Assembly: GCF_040869045.1 (NCBI RefSeq)
Contig: NC_090319.1
Span: 236,957,832-237,021,831, forward strand
Reading direction: 5' to 3'
Length of the DNA: 64,000 bases
From: Eurosta solidaginis
Taxonomy: Eukaryota > Arthropoda > Insecta > Diptera > Tephritidae
The notes under the pieces are model-generated. The model was not told the DNA's origin. It ran no database searches and worked only from the letters and a program-made list of their open reading frames with translations. Each line of letters opens with the position of its first letter. Position 1 is the stretch's first letter. This document shows positions 9,963 through 21,745 of the stretch, piece by piece. The position numbers and the translations under genes are program-made.

Positions 9963-10643
9963 CTGCAACCAGGCTCGGCGCCTGGGGCAGAGTAGGGTTT
10001 GCGGTATACTGTTCTGATCCGGAAATAAACAGATCCTACAGGCTGCGGGATTACTGTAGCGTTTTCCAAGCGGCAATATTAGCCGTAACCAAAGCAGTGG
10101 AAAGCCTGGAAGAAAATAGCCCAAGCTGCAATCATGTTAACTTTTATATTGACAGTAAAGCAGCAATTAAGGCAATAATCTCGCATAGCACAGCATCTAA
10201 ATGCGTGTTAGAGTGTAGGCAGTCCCTGGAGAGAATCGGGACAGGGAGAAGCATACATCTATATTGGGTCCCAGGGCATATAAGAATAGATGGGAATGTA
10301 AAAGCGGATGAACTAGCTAAAAAGGGCACATCCCTTGAAGCTTGCTCCATAGACGTCCAAATTAGACTGGGCGAAATTAAGCGAAGGCGAGAGGTTCACA
10401 TGATCGACAAAGCAGGAAAGGCGTGGGTTGAAGCGCGGGGCTGTAGAGTGCGAAGATTATATGCAGGTTTTATAACCTTACACTAACAAAGTTGCTTCTA
10501 TCATTAAAAAGAGAGGACTCTAGATTCATGACGGGTATTCTGGCTGGACACTGCCTTTTGGCGTCACATGCCTTTAAATTAGGCTTGGTCAGTGATAGCA
10601 GATGTAGGAAGTGGACCGGCCAGTTCAACCTAACTTAAGCTAA
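9963..10643 (+). pseudogene. I/LOA-like non-LTR element, RNase H fragment
   Basis: The frame 10097-10486 reads FYIDSKAAIKAIISHS and YWVPGHIRIDGNVKADELAKKG, the second half of a non-LTR RNase H domain. The upstream codons read SVFQAAILAVTKAVES-like text where the 64-kb-end copy (62.4-63.3 kb) has QAE, so the catalytic Glu is replaced by Ala. After 10486 the frame is lost, and at about 10612 it jumps to CGGCCAGTTCAACCTAACTT, the same 3' end as the copy at 62.3 kb. The fragment lacks reverse transcriptase and is dead. Confidence 0.82.
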
Positions 10644-10689
10644 CCCGGGCACCACCTATCGGAATTTTGTGTGATGTGAACACCAGATA

Positions 10690-12375
10690 ATAATAAATTT
10701 CAATTTTTCGGAGTTACAGAGGATGATGTCATAAGAAGTATATTCTCAATAAAGTCCAATGCCGTTGGTGACGACGGTATAAGCCTTACCTTTGTAAAAC
10801 TTATTGCAATCAACATTGTTTCAACGTTAACACATATTGTTAACTTTTCGACTGCAACTTTTCCCGATGCTTGGAAGATATCAAAAGTTATTCCTATTGC
10901 TAAAAAGCCATCGACTGTTTTGCCAATGGATTTTCGACCGATAAGCATATAACCCACTCTTTCTAAGATCTTGGAAAAGTTATTGGTGGCCCAAATCACC
11001 GAGCATCTCAATAAGAACAACCTTCTCTCAGGATGCCAGTCTGGTTATAGAGCCAGCCATAGTTGTGCGACGGCTTTACTCAAGGTAATTGAAGGCATCC
11101 AGCCTGCCTGCGATAGGGGTGATTTGACTGTGATGTCACTTTTAGATTTTTCGAAAGCCTTTGACACAGTAGATAATTCCATTCTCTTAATGAAATTACG
11201 ACACTACTTTGGATTCTCTTCTAGTGCTTCAAGATTGCTCGAAATATATCTTACAAATCGTTGGCAGAAGGTAGTAGTTAAAAGTGGTTGCTCTGAGTCG
11301 AAGTGCCTGTGCTCGGGGTGTCTCAGGGATCTACACTTGGACCAATTTTTTCAGTATGTTCATTAACGATATTACTCATTACTGTTAAAGTGTTTCAATA
11401 TATTTATCTCGCCCTATTGGCTTATCTGACGATTTGGTTTGTAGGATGAACGGGGATCTCGAAAGCATCTCTTCGTGGTCGAGTGATAATAATTTAAATC
11501 TAAATGCGTCTAAAACAAAAGATAATTGCATGTCGCACTCTCCGCAACTAGTAGAGAATATGCTACCGGTTATAATACAGAATATTACCATTAAGTATGA
11601 GTCGGTCGTGTAGTAGTTTAGGGTTCAAACTAAGTTCCAATTTAAACTGTGTTGATCATATTAAATACGTTTTATCAAAAATTTATTTTGTGTTAGGAAA
11701 TTGTGGTACACAGCTGCTTTCATCCCTCCAAATGTCAAATTAATGTTAGTCATATCACTAATAGTTCCTTTCATTTCGTTTGGAGGGCTAATGTTTGATG
11801 ATATAGACTGCAAGTCTAGAAATAAGCTACAATTAGCATTGAACAATTGTGCAAGATGAATCTACTCGAAGCGTAAATTTGAGCACCTATCAAAGTTTTC
11901 GTTTAAAATACTTGATTGCAGTCTTACTACATTCCTAAACTATCGCAATCTAATTTTCCTGAATAAATTAATTTATAAAAAACAACCAGAATACCTATTC
12001 CGAAATTTATGTTTTGTTAGATCTGACAGAACCTGTAACCTCATCGTTCCACACCATAACTATCTCTCATCATCAAGGACGTTCTTTGTAAGTACTATCA
12101 CAGTATGGAACTCATTACCTAATTTTATTAAAAATGAGCCCAATGCATCGCGCTTTAAATTGGCTTCGTCTGAATTTTTTGATATACGAAAAACACTATT
12201 CTAGCTATTTTCTCGAATCTACATTGTCTATTTCTGTTATTTCTATATATAAAAATATAAATATTGTTACACTCACATTATTATATTGTACACATAACCA
12301 AATATCGACGTACTTTAAGAGACAATAGTCTCACTTGTACGAATGTGTTAAATAATATATTGAATTGAATTGAAT
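10690..12375 (+). pseudogene. Jockey-like non-LTR element copy A (RT relic and 3' end)
   Basis: The text SNAVGDDGISLTFVKL, then VIPIAKKPS, DFRPISI, SGCQSGYRASHSCATAL and LLDFSKAFDTVDNSILL gives reverse-transcriptase blocks 1-3 in order, with a stop after PISI and loss of frame after 11366. The YADD block is not seen intact. The last 110 bases (about 12270-12375, GACAATAGTCTCACTTGTAC, TTGAATTGAATTGAAT tail) match the 3' end of the element at 23.6-27.7 kb in reverse orientation, so the two are one family. Heavily decayed. Confidence 0.8.
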
Positions 12376-13560
12376 CATCAGGCTCTCCAGCCTATGTTGG
12401 AGGTACAAGATTGTGTCGCAATGGGCAGTCTCTCAATAATTTATCGCAAGGCTTTTTCCGATTAGCAAGATTTATCTAAACATCTCGATTCGTACGCCAA
12501 CTAAAGGAAATCGTATCTCATTTTATTGCATTGTCAAGGTGACTTGAGCTATGTGGAAGCTTTCAAGTTTCCAGCTCTAAAAAAATAACTTAAACATCGA
12601 TCCCGAAATTCTATAGGCTCCGTATGGATTTTCTAAATATCGTTAAATATATCGAACCCTGTCCAAACGACGAAACTTTTTTATCCAAAGTATTGCATTT
12701 CAATACTGCTCCAAGCTATGTTCAAAGTTTCCAAGTCTCTAGCACATCGAGAACGTACCTACTTAAAACGCGAAATTTGCCAGATTCGGACAATCCTCTC
12801 AAATATCGCGTTCTCTGCACCACCTAGATAAATTTTTCCCCCTCACGTTGAATTCTTATCGAGTCCAAGTTGGAGAAAATTGAGTTTCGTATGAGTATTG
12901 TTTATTGATATTAGGGAGGATCGAAACGCTTGAAGTCAGCATTAAAGCAGCCAGTAACCTTCCATACCATAAACTTTTTACTCGGCAGCTTAGCCTCGAC
13001 TGCTATTACTTTGTTCCAAAATTAAAGAAAAAAAACTGTCAAATAAATGCCAACAAATCATCCAAAAATTTTAGAAATTAGAACTTAATTTGAATATAAA
13101 AAATCGAAGGACTTCAAAGTCAAGTATTTCCCAGTGTTCCTGGGACCACCTTCAAGTATTTCTGTCGTATTAGTATGTGTATATGAATATACATACATAT
13201 ATGTACATTGTGTCTACATATATTTGTATGTATTCATGTAAAATGTCTTCTTGTTAGTGGCCTTTCTTGTTTTGCTTTTGTATTGATTTTGTCAGCCATA
13301 TTTGCAGGCGGTTCACTGATATACATAGAGAAGAGAGAAATATTGTCCTATCCTCCGGTTTTAGCTAAAAGTGTATATAAATAAATATTTGGTATGCGAT
13401 GATAGATCTAAGGCAGTGGGGTCGCTGTCGTAATCATATCGTTGAAATCGCCCTGCAAAGCGGCTAAGTTGTGTTTGTTCTTTAATTTGTTGAGTTATTA
13501 TAACAAATTCACCATCGTACGATATCTACCGATGTATTCGAAACAATGTAAGCAAACATA
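12376..13560. other. AT-rich stretch, nothing recognised
   Basis: No open frame above ~70 codons has any family character. There is a TATATG-rich patch at 13180-13240. No terminal repeats or tandem structure seen. Confidence 0.4.
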
Positions 13561-14442
13561 TACTCATGAGTAAGCGTGTAAAACCAGTGTAAAAGTACAT
13601 TGCAAACTAGGGATTAAAACTGCAACGCTTAATCGAATATGATTCAACTCACTCCTACAAGTGTATATGTGTATACAAATCTGCGTATATTTTAAGTATG
13701 CGAGGCGCAGACTCGGAACTACAGTATACAATTTTTGTTTTGTTTTTTGCGAGTTTAAACATAGTATGGGTGTTGGGTATATGTATATGTGCTTTAATAG
13801 CACAGCCTTAGATGTTATTTACCGACGGAAACTTTCAGAATCTCTCTAATTTTTTAAAAACATATTTACCTTCCACCAACTAGAATTTATCCAATGATGT
13901 GAGGTGTGAGAGGTAAGAAAATAAAAGGCACTGGTCGGCCAGATGGGTGGAGAACGTGAATTCAAAAAGAGTGCCTTCTTTCTCAGTATTCACAATATTA
14001 ACTGTTGCCTTGGTACTTGGCAGCATTCAGTTATACAGTATCGAGAGCTAAGAGTGCAATACTATACACTATACACTGGCTACGCATACATAAGTGTGAA
14101 AGAAAAAGACTAGAGGACGAGCGAGTGAGCAAGAAGTACTGCTGGCTCGCAGCCATGATGGTCGAACGATAGATATACAGCATGTGTTCCGATACACGCC
14201 ATGTTTGTGGGAGAGGCAAGCCATCAAACACGTATTGATTTAACGTTTAACGGCAACCGACACATATACATTTGTATTATTTACATACATACATCCAGAT
14301 ATATTTTTATGCGGCCCTGTAGTCAAACCATATTGTTATAACTAACAACTTGTATGAAGGCCTAGCCAACCGGTTTTCAAACCTTATGCGATCAGACAAA
14401 AATTTACTAGGCTCGAGTTCAAATTTGACAAAGTATGGTAAG
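13561..14442. other. No gene seen
   Basis: Short open frames on both strands overlap each other and show no motif. Unique-looking AT-rich DNA up to the left arm of the hairpin at 14443. Confidence 0.35.
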
Positions 14443-14891
14443 TAATAAAATAACTTAAAAACTATTTTTAAGTTAAACTGTTCTATTGAAAACAATACTT
14501 ACTTGAAATAATAATAATACTAAAAGCAGGAAAATAATTAGGTGGGTCCTAGGTACTAGTCATCACACTCCTCATCAATCTAGGGCGTTGATCAGACAAT
14601 TAAATAAAAGCGTTGGACGCGTCAAATTTCTATTGATAGTCATACATATATAAAACCAACTAAACCTTAATCAGGATATGCTACGCCTCACATTTTTAGA
14701 AATTTCACGCGCCCAACGCTTTTATTTAATTGTCTGATCAACGCCCTAGATTGATGAGGAGTGTGATGACTAGTACCTAGGACCCACCTAATTATTTTCT
14801 ATCTTTTAGTATCATTATTATTTCATGTAAGTATTGTTTTCAATAAAAGCGTTTAACTTAAAAAATTTTTTTAAATTATTTTATTTTCAAG
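14443..14891. repeat. Long inverted repeat (foldback), ~195-bp arms, ~55-bp spacer
   Basis: Left arm about 14443-14641, right arm about 14697-14891. Matching anchors are AATTAGGTGGGTCCTAGGTA (left, 14537) with its complement at about 14774, and GGGCGTTGATCAGACAATTA with its complement at 14725-14745. Identity is near-perfect in the inner ~110 bp and falls outwards. No transposase and no clear target duplication. It would fold into a long hairpin as RNA or single-stranded DNA. Confidence 0.9.
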
Positions 14892-15084
14892 TTTTTAGTC
14901 TTTATTTAATTGCCTATTATTTCTCATTCTATTTAGTTCATTTAATGACTCATTATTACAAGGACTCTTTCCTGACAATTTGTTACAATCTAAATCCTCA
15001 ATAAATAATCCTTTGAAAGACTTTACTCGACTCTGCACCACGTATGCTTGTCCTTCCTCCAACTCCAACTCACTTCTACCGGAA
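14892..15084. other. No gene seen
   Basis: Short AT-rich spacer between the hairpin and the next tandem repeat. Confidence 0.3.
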
Positions 15085-15442
15085 TGTATGTAATATTTGT
15101 TCCAAATATGGACCAAGTCGGACCACAAATACGATTTTTTTTAATAAATCGATGTTTGCGCTACCTAGCGGTGATTTTTTTCATAGGTCGCCTTCTATTC
15201 TTGTATGTATTATGTGTTCCAAATATGAGCCAAATCGGCCCACAAATACGATTTTTGTGAATATCTCGATCCTTGCGCCACCTAGCGGCGATTTTTTTTA
15301 TAGGTCGCCTTCTATTCTTGTATGCATTATATTTTCCAGATATGAGCCAAATCGGACCACAAATACGATTTTTGTGAATATCTCGATCCTTGCACCACCT
15401 AGCGACGATTTTTTTCGTATTATTGCATTGTCATCGGGTTCT
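15085..15442. repeat. Tandem repeat, ~120-bp unit, 3 copies
   Basis: Starts at about 15085, 15204 and 15325. Anchors are AAATCGGACCACAAATACGA and CATAGGTCGCCTTCTATTCT. Each unit contains a form of GCGCCACCTAGCGG. The reverse complement of the middle copy contains CGCTAGGTGGCG, the same 12-mer that marks the 313-bp satellite at 21.7-29.3 kb. The plus-strand frame through it (15044-15568) is a repeat artefact. Confidence 0.85.
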
Positions 15443-15847
15443 GAACTATATTCCAAGTTTCAAGCTTGTAGCTTATCGGGAAGTTACTTAAATTTTAATT
15501 ACAAATTTCGTTCACAACGGCTGGCCGTGCGTGCAGCCTGGCAAGTCAACCTAAATAAAACCGTTTAAAAACAATATATACCCAGCATCTTCTCATATAT
15601 ATGTATGTATTAAAGATACATTTAAAGAGAATGTCAGAAACTTTAAATTATGTATATAAAAGCTGGAACACACTTCCTACACATATGGAAACATCGTTTT
15701 ATGTAAGCAGCATTAAAACAGTTACTGTCAAAGAAATAATGTCCCCACCGAATTTCGTTAAATTGAATCGTTTCTTGTTCGACTTTAATTTTTAAAGCTT
15801 TGTGAAGGCTAAGTTGAAATCAGCGAACGGAGAAGGTATACTTTTTT
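15443..15847. other. No gene confidently seen
   Basis: A 64-codon frame at 15601-15795 has a phrase (SWNTLP) reminiscent of the end of non-LTR proteins, too little for a call. Confidence 0.3.
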
Positions 15848-17283
15848 TTTATACCCAGCTGTACTTGTACACAGGGTATTATAACTTTGATTGGATAAAA
15901 CGGTTGGTTGTACAGGTATAAAGGAATCGAGATAGATATAGACTTCCATATATCAAAATTATCAGTATCGAAAAAAATTTGATTGAGCCATCTCCGTCCG
16001 TTCGTCCGTCCGTCTCCCCGTTAACACGATAACTTGAGTAAATATTGAGATATTTTCACCAAATTTGGTACACGAACTTTTGTGGACCCAAAATAGATTG
16101 GTATTGAAAATGAACGAAATCGGTTGATAACCACTCCCACTTTTTATACATAAAACACTTTGGAGAACACAAAAAACCTGATTAAGTATTTAGTAAATAA
16201 TATACCTAGAATGTCGAAATTTGACGTTTGGACTCATATTGAGATTCTTAACAAAAATTTGAAAATTTTTTTAAAATGGGAGTGGAACTGCCCACTTGTG
16301 ATAAAATAAATTTTACAAATATTATTAATCATAAATCAAAAACTGTTAAACCTATCGTAACAAAATTCAGCAGAGAGATTGCCTTTACTATAAGGAATGC
16401 TTTGAAGAAAAATTAACGAAATCGGCTAAGGATTTTTAAAAGGGTCGTGGACGAATAAAATAAGCTATATCCTTGCAAGAAAGAGCTTAATATCAACGGT
16501 ATTTCATTTGTCAAGTGGATTTATAACAATAAATAGGAAAAAATTCACATTTTATAAAATGGGCGTTGCACCGCCCGTTTTATGACTAAGCAATTTTCTA
16601 TGTTTCGGGCACCATAACTCGAAAAAAAATTTACATACCTTAACAAAATTGGGTACATATATTTTCCTTATAGCACGAAATATTTCTAGAAAAAATGGAC
16701 CAGATCGGGTAAAGACCACGCCCACTTTTATATAAAAGATTTTTAAAAGGGTCGTAGACGAAAATTATAAGCTATATCTTAGCAAAAAGAACTTTGTATC
16801 AATAGAATTTTACTTTCTAAATTGAATTATAACATTAAATTGGAAAATATTATAATTTTTGAAAATAGGTGTGGCACCGCCCATTTTATGACTTAGCAAT
16901 TTTCTGTTTTTCGGGAGCCATAACTCGAAGAAAAATTAACGGATAGTAATGAAGTTGTGTACATATATTTTCCTAACAGCAGAAAATATTTCTAGTAAAA
17001 ATGGACGAGATCTGTTAAAGATCACGGCAACTTAGATATAAAATAAGTTTAAAAGGGTCGTAGACTAGAATAATAAGCTACACGTTAGCAAAAATAGCTT
17101 TAAATAAATGATATTTCACTTATCAAGTTTTACTGTAAGAGGAAAGGGGAGACATTTTTCTTTTAAACGGGCGGTTCCACATGTTATGTGGAAAGTTAAT
17201 TTATCTGAAATGATATGTACAATTGAAGCTCACGCTGAGTATATAATGTTCGGTTACACCCGAATTTAGACACCTTTACTTGT
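15848..17283 (-). mobile_element. DINE-1/mini-me-like non-coding element, copy 1
   Basis: In reverse orientation it begins with the hairpin ATTCGGGTGTAACCGAAC (17249-17266) and TATATACTCAG, and ends with ATACCC...GGGTAT (complement of 15851-15879). It carries a (GTCC)n-like stretch (CGTCCGTTCGTCCGTCC, about 15998) next to GTTAACACGATAACTTGAG, and several GTGGGCGTGG / ACCGCCC blocks. The same landmarks occur in copies at 36.9-40.1 and 50.9-52.1 kb. No coding frame. The name follows the described DINE-1/mini-me type with GTCY microsatellites, so Helentron relatedness is inference. Confidence 0.75.
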
Positions 17284-17639
17284 TTTTAAATTTGTACAAT
17301 TTAACCATGCATGGTCATAATTTGCCCATATCAGCATCCAGCTTACTTCCATCATTAGAGCTGTTGCAAGCAGGGCCGTAGAGAGAAAATCCGGGCCCGG
17401 GACTAAACAATTTACGGGCCCACTATAAAAAATCCACTAATGCATTTGATTAATTTGAATTAAGGACGTCTCATTAACGAATCTTTATTGATGGATTACA
17501 TAAAAAAAAAAATGTTTTCCACATCAATTAAATGATGTTTGGACTAAGAGCTGAAAATAAAATTAACACAGAATATTTACTATTTATCATATATGTAATA
17601 CTCCTATATTGCTACAACATGCTAGGTACACTCACAAAC

Positions 17640-17900
17640 ATCAGAGTGCCGATATATTGGTTCCACCCGTAAATTCAGAAAACAAAAATTCAGAAACACA
17701 TTTTTTCAGAAAACATTAGTCAGTACTCTGTTTTTAGCAAGCCAAAATTCAGAAGTGACAACTCCGAGACAAAAGTTCAGAAATCAAAATTCAGAAGTCA
17801 AATATCAGAAGTAAAAATATAGAAGTCAAAATTCAGAAAGTAATCAGAGAGCAAAAAAACATAAAATTTTGAATATTAATTTCTGAATTTTTGTTTCTGA
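17640..17900. repeat. Degenerate short repeat, AAATTCAGAA motif
   Basis: AAATTCAGAA or TTCAGAAGTCAAA recurs about a dozen times in 260 bp, then its complement (TTTCTGAATTTTTG) appears at 17880. Low-complexity DNA inside the hAT 3' region. Confidence 0.7.
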
Positions 17901-19200
17901 ATTTTGACCTCGACAACTATGGTGGTGACTCTAGCTTGGAGTACGACTTTTCTTTCATTAATGGTATTCAGTATTTTGAACCAAATTGAGGACAGCAAGA
18001 TACATTCGAACTTGTTGATGTACTTGAGAATGCCGGGAATATCGCCGTATGCTTGTGCAGTCAAATTTAGCTTAAGTAATGCGTTTAGTGCTTGTGTTAA
18101 TCCTGGAACATGGTTTTCGAATGGTCTGACTGCCTCAATTCTAGCCGACCACCTAGTGTCTGAAAGAATGTGATGAGAGCTCGTTACATTTTTGAGGATG
18201 TACCATTGTTGTGGACTGCTGCCGAAAATAGTAAAACATTTTTTTTACAACTCAGAAGAAAATAATTGCAGCCGTACAACATTCTGCAGCATCAACACCA
18301 CATAAATTCAGACTATGGGTTGCACAAGGCGATTAATCAGTATTCGAGTTTTTGTCGAGAATGCGACGTTGTGCTCCGTTGTAAGCTTCTTTCACATTGG
18401 CGCCGTTATCGTACCCTTGTGCACGACAATCTTTTAATGGGATTTCATGTTTACCTAGAATATGTCAAATTAGATCAGCGATTTTCTGACCAGTTTTTTG
18501 GTTACAATTCACAAAAGCCAAAAACCGTTCTTGAATTGTAAAATTTGTTGCTTTCGAATTGAAATGGAGTTAGCGCAAAATGCATCAACGATAATAACAA
18601 AATACTTGGCTTTCTTGCCTTGATCTAATATAGTTTCCCTCACGAGCTTTGGACACATTTCTATAAACTCGTTCTGAATGTGGGGGGAAAGATAATGAAC
18701 TTGTAAACGTTTGTGCTGCTGCTGTGAAATCCTAACTTTCTCCAAATGATCTCAAAGTATCGGATCATATTTGCTTATGAAACCTTAGATGCGCAAAAAT
18801 GTCCATTGCTTCGTTCACCAAGACATATACTTTACCCTTGAAAGCTAGGCCTCTTTCACCCAAAAATAAAATAGTGTTCAAAATTCTATAAAAAATTTCT
18901 TTCCGATTTTGAATTCAGTGATTAGCTGTTCATTGATAAGTGTGTCAATTGTAGCCTCCTTTTAAATTTGGTTTTTATAAAGATCGCCATTGAATATAAC
19001 ATTTAATGTTATTTTGAGTATTTTCGTGTGCTGGTAGTTTATCGTATAGCTTCTTCCACACATCCAATTTCGAATATCCGCCAGGACAACAAATTTTAGG
19101 TCGATTTAAAGTGTTGGTGCTTAACAGACGACATGGTAGCCAATAAAAAGCATTGCTACTGGCACTCCACACCAACCAGTCTCGCTCCACTTTCTATCCA
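17876..19200 (-). pseudogene. hAT transposase (ZMYM1-like, TTF plus DUF4371 type), fragments
   Basis: N-terminal part at 18975-19190: ERDWLVWSASSNAFYW, CRLL, ICCPGGYSKLD, WKKLYDKLPAHENTQN, matching the TTF-type zinc finger of ZMYM1-like hAT transposases. Middle part at 18509-18745: HYLSPHIQNEFIEMC, then VRETILDQGKKAKYFVIIVD, the DUF4371 block ending in the first catalytic Asp of the hAT RNase H-like fold. C-terminal trace at 17876-18064: SIWFKILNTINERKVVLQA. The pieces lie in order but in different frames with stops. The transposase would cut and join the element ends described for 17371-20611. Confidence 0.8.
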
Positions 19201-19373
19201 TTTGGCAAGATTCTGTTAAACAACGAGGTAGGAAATGCCTCGTCATAACGATCACGCTTCATCTATCTCCATCTTCGTCTCATTCTATCTCTTTCTCAAT
19301 CTCCTTCTCTCTTTTCTCTTCTTCTCATTTTCTTCATCCCTTATTGCCTGTCCCAGAGGGTGGTATGTATTTT

Positions 19374-19441
19374 GTTCCAGTCCCAGTCCCACTCCGAATC
19401 TCAGTCCCAGTCCTAGTCCTAATCCCAGTCCCAGTCCGTCT
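19374..19441. repeat. CCCAGT-type microsatellite
   Basis: Runs of CCCAGT with variants (CCTAGT, CTCAGT). It explains the SPSP-rich frame on the plus strand at 19235-19633, which is not a gene. Confidence 0.85.
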
Positions 19442-19654
19442 CTGGTCTACTTCCCGGAAAAAAGGATCGTAAATATTAATATAGGCAAATTTATATACCA
19501 AATTTCAGGCAAATCGAATAGGACGTATGTAAATAGGTATGTGGGTATTATTAGTTCATGTCTTTATTTCGGCTTCGCATGCATATTTATCAGTTTTGAC
19601 AGGTTGATGCGACTAAATCGAATACCACAATGAACTTTAGAGCTCTCAGCAACA

Positions 19655-20258
19655 CCTTTCATTTTATATCCATATTACACGCACATTCTAGGGGTATCCG
19701 GGTCCATGTTTTGGCCTACATCTTGAGAACCTAGTCACTCAGGGGTGGAAAACTTACTCTGTATTATAGCACACATCAACAGCTTCAATTTGATACCCCT
19801 AATGTAAAAACACATTCTAGGTGTATCCTGGTCCATGTTTTGGGCTATATCTCAAGACCCTAGCCCCCCAGTTGTATGAAAATTATCCTGTACTATAGCA
19901 CTCATCAACAGTTTCATTTGCTATCCATATTGTATAAACACATTCTAGGGGTAGCCGGGGCCACGTTTTGGCCTATATCTCGAGACCCTAGTCACTCAGG
20001 GGTATGAAAATTACCCTCTACTAAAGCACTCATCAACAGCTTCCATTTGTTATACATATTCTATAAACATATTCTAGGGGTACCCGGGGCCACGTTTTGG
20101 CCTATATCTCGAGACCCTAGTCACCCAGGGGTATGAAAATTACCCCCTACTAAGGCACTTATCCACAGCTTTCATTTGTTATACATATTCTATAAACACA
20201 TTCTAGGGGTAGCCGGGTCCACGTTTCGGCCTATATCTCGAGAACCTGTACGTCGATC
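19655..20258. repeat. Tandem array, ~127-bp unit, 5 copies
   Basis: Anchor CACATTCTAGGGGTAGCCGG near 19682, 19812, 19943, 20069 and 20203. Reverse-complemented, the unit order (GGCCAAAACGTGGACCCGG, then CTAGAATGTGTTTAT, then the ACAAATGAAAG end) parallels the 130-bp array at 37-38.8 kb, where GTGGACCAGGGGTGACTCTA is followed by GAATGTGTTTGTA and TATCAAATGAAAGG. The two look like diverged relatives in opposite orientation. Confidence 0.85.
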
Positions 20259-20619
20259 GCAACCAAACCTATGTAATAACCACCGCGTGAGGTATACGCA
20301 ACTTATGTAAAAGTTTGAATAAAATCGACCTATGCATCTCTTCAAACACCGGCGACCAACTAACACACATTTGAGCCTTTCTTTTTATATATGTACATAT
20401 ATAGATTTTTATTTTTCACACTTCACTATAATATTAAAACGAAATGCAGATATTCGTTGCTTTTGAAATTCGGCTTAAAAATTACACAAATGAACAACTA
20501 AAGACTTTCCTGAATTAAAAAAAATGTTTTAGTACCTCTAAATCGCGAGCCCCCTCAGAAATCCCGGCACGGGGGGAATCTCCCCATTCCTCCCCCCTCT
20601 CGTTGGGCCTGGTTGCAGG

Positions 20620-21745
20620 TCTTCGCAGCTAGACGATTCGCTTAGTCCAATTGGGGGATATTAATTTGTGGGGGTTGAATTTTTCCGACACCTTTTTCCC
20701 CACTTTGCAGTTAAGTGGGGCATCCTGATTTTTTTTTATGACATGCAGAGAGCAGCGCACATATACATTTCCCTGTTTATCTGCGACAGAACTAGGCGGC
20801 ATAGTCTTTTTCCCGTCCGCCCATGTATGGTTTTTGCTTTTGCTGTACAAATCCCTCGCCTAGGTTAATAGGTTAGAACACTCAAGAAACTTTAAATTAA
20901 ATCCTCTAACGGAGGTCCATGGAATCGAGCAGATTCAATATGGTTTTACCAAAAAGAAGTTGCTATTACAGATTTTTGTTCCACATTACAGACGAATAGA
21001 TGATTTGTGCTATACACCAAGCTGGGGCCATAAATAGAAATCGAAGTTGGGGCAGAGTAACGCGCATGTCCATCGGAAGTGTACATTCTTCATCGGCGAT
21101 GTCTGCAAGTTCGGGAGCCTGACTTTGAAGCAAATCACAGACTCTGCGTTGCTCTGGATCATACTACACCAGATCTCGTCGTAGGGCTTTTGCAGATCTC
21201 TTTTTATCTGCCTTTGAGGCGCAACTAAACCAATCAATTGTCTTTTGGGATGCCTCGGTGCTGAGACGTTTTAAGAAGATATTCCGTGGCAGTTCTAAGT
21301 GGGAAATTTGGTAGCCCTGCTACTTTCTCCGTTGCAGCGATTTTAGTGATTCATCTTTGTGCATTGTAAGCAATTTCGGATGCATTTGTATTGAAGCGGA
21401 GTCTGTGTTCGAACTAAAAGTTGTTGGGGTTCCAGAGTAGTAACCTTATGCCATCGAAGTGTCTGTCCATTTGTTGTGTAATGTGCAAGGTCAACGTCGT
21501 GAACAATATGGCCGTATTTACATTAAATCAGTGCCAAGTCCAGTGATGTGAAAAATTTGAAGATACAAGGGATATAAATGTTTATTTTCCAGCATAGTTT
21601 TATTTTGTTGATTCCAGTCTGCATTCGCAGAGCCATTAAGCTCCCAGACAAAACTAACTTCCTCCTGTAAGTCGTTCAACCCTCCGGAAGATGAAGCTCC
21701 CCCGTTGTTGTCCTTCATCAACGAGGGCAATGTTTCCTATATTTG
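20620..21745. other. No gene confidently seen
   Basis: The minus frame 21518-21730 (MPSLMKDNNGGASSSGG..., 70 codons) has a composition that could be a real exon (acidic, Gly/Ser-rich) but no recognisable family and no clear splice signals. The minus frame 21010-21237 also has no motif. The rest is non-repetitive as far as I can see. Confidence 0.3.

Larger units (their letters stand above)
17371..20611 (-). mobile_element. hAT DNA transposon copy 1 (3.24 kb)
   Basis: The left end reads CAGGGCCGTAGAGAG and the right end, complemented, CAGGCCCAACGAGAG. The flanks are GTTGCAAG (17363-17370) and GTTGCAGG (20612-20619), an 8-bp duplication with one change, which is the hAT signature. Minus-strand transposase fragments lie inside (17876-19200). 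The element also holds a short-motif repeat, a CCCAGT microsatellite and a 127-bp tandem array, so it has grown or taken in other repeats. Confidence 0.85.

Noticed and set aside
15044..15568. 174-codon plus-strand frame
   Set aside because: It is a 3-copy tandem repeat of ~120 bp read through by chance, with no family character.
15601..15795. End of a non-LTR protein
   Set aside because: Only one short phrase fits, and there is no supporting reading frame upstream.
19235..19633. 132-codon frame with a SPSP-rich middle
   Set aside because: The Ser-Pro stretch is the CCCAGT microsatellite, and it lies inside a hAT on the opposite strand from the transposase.
21518..21730. Host gene exon on the minus strand
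   Set aside because: Composition is plausible, but no motif, splice site pair or neighbouring exon supports it.
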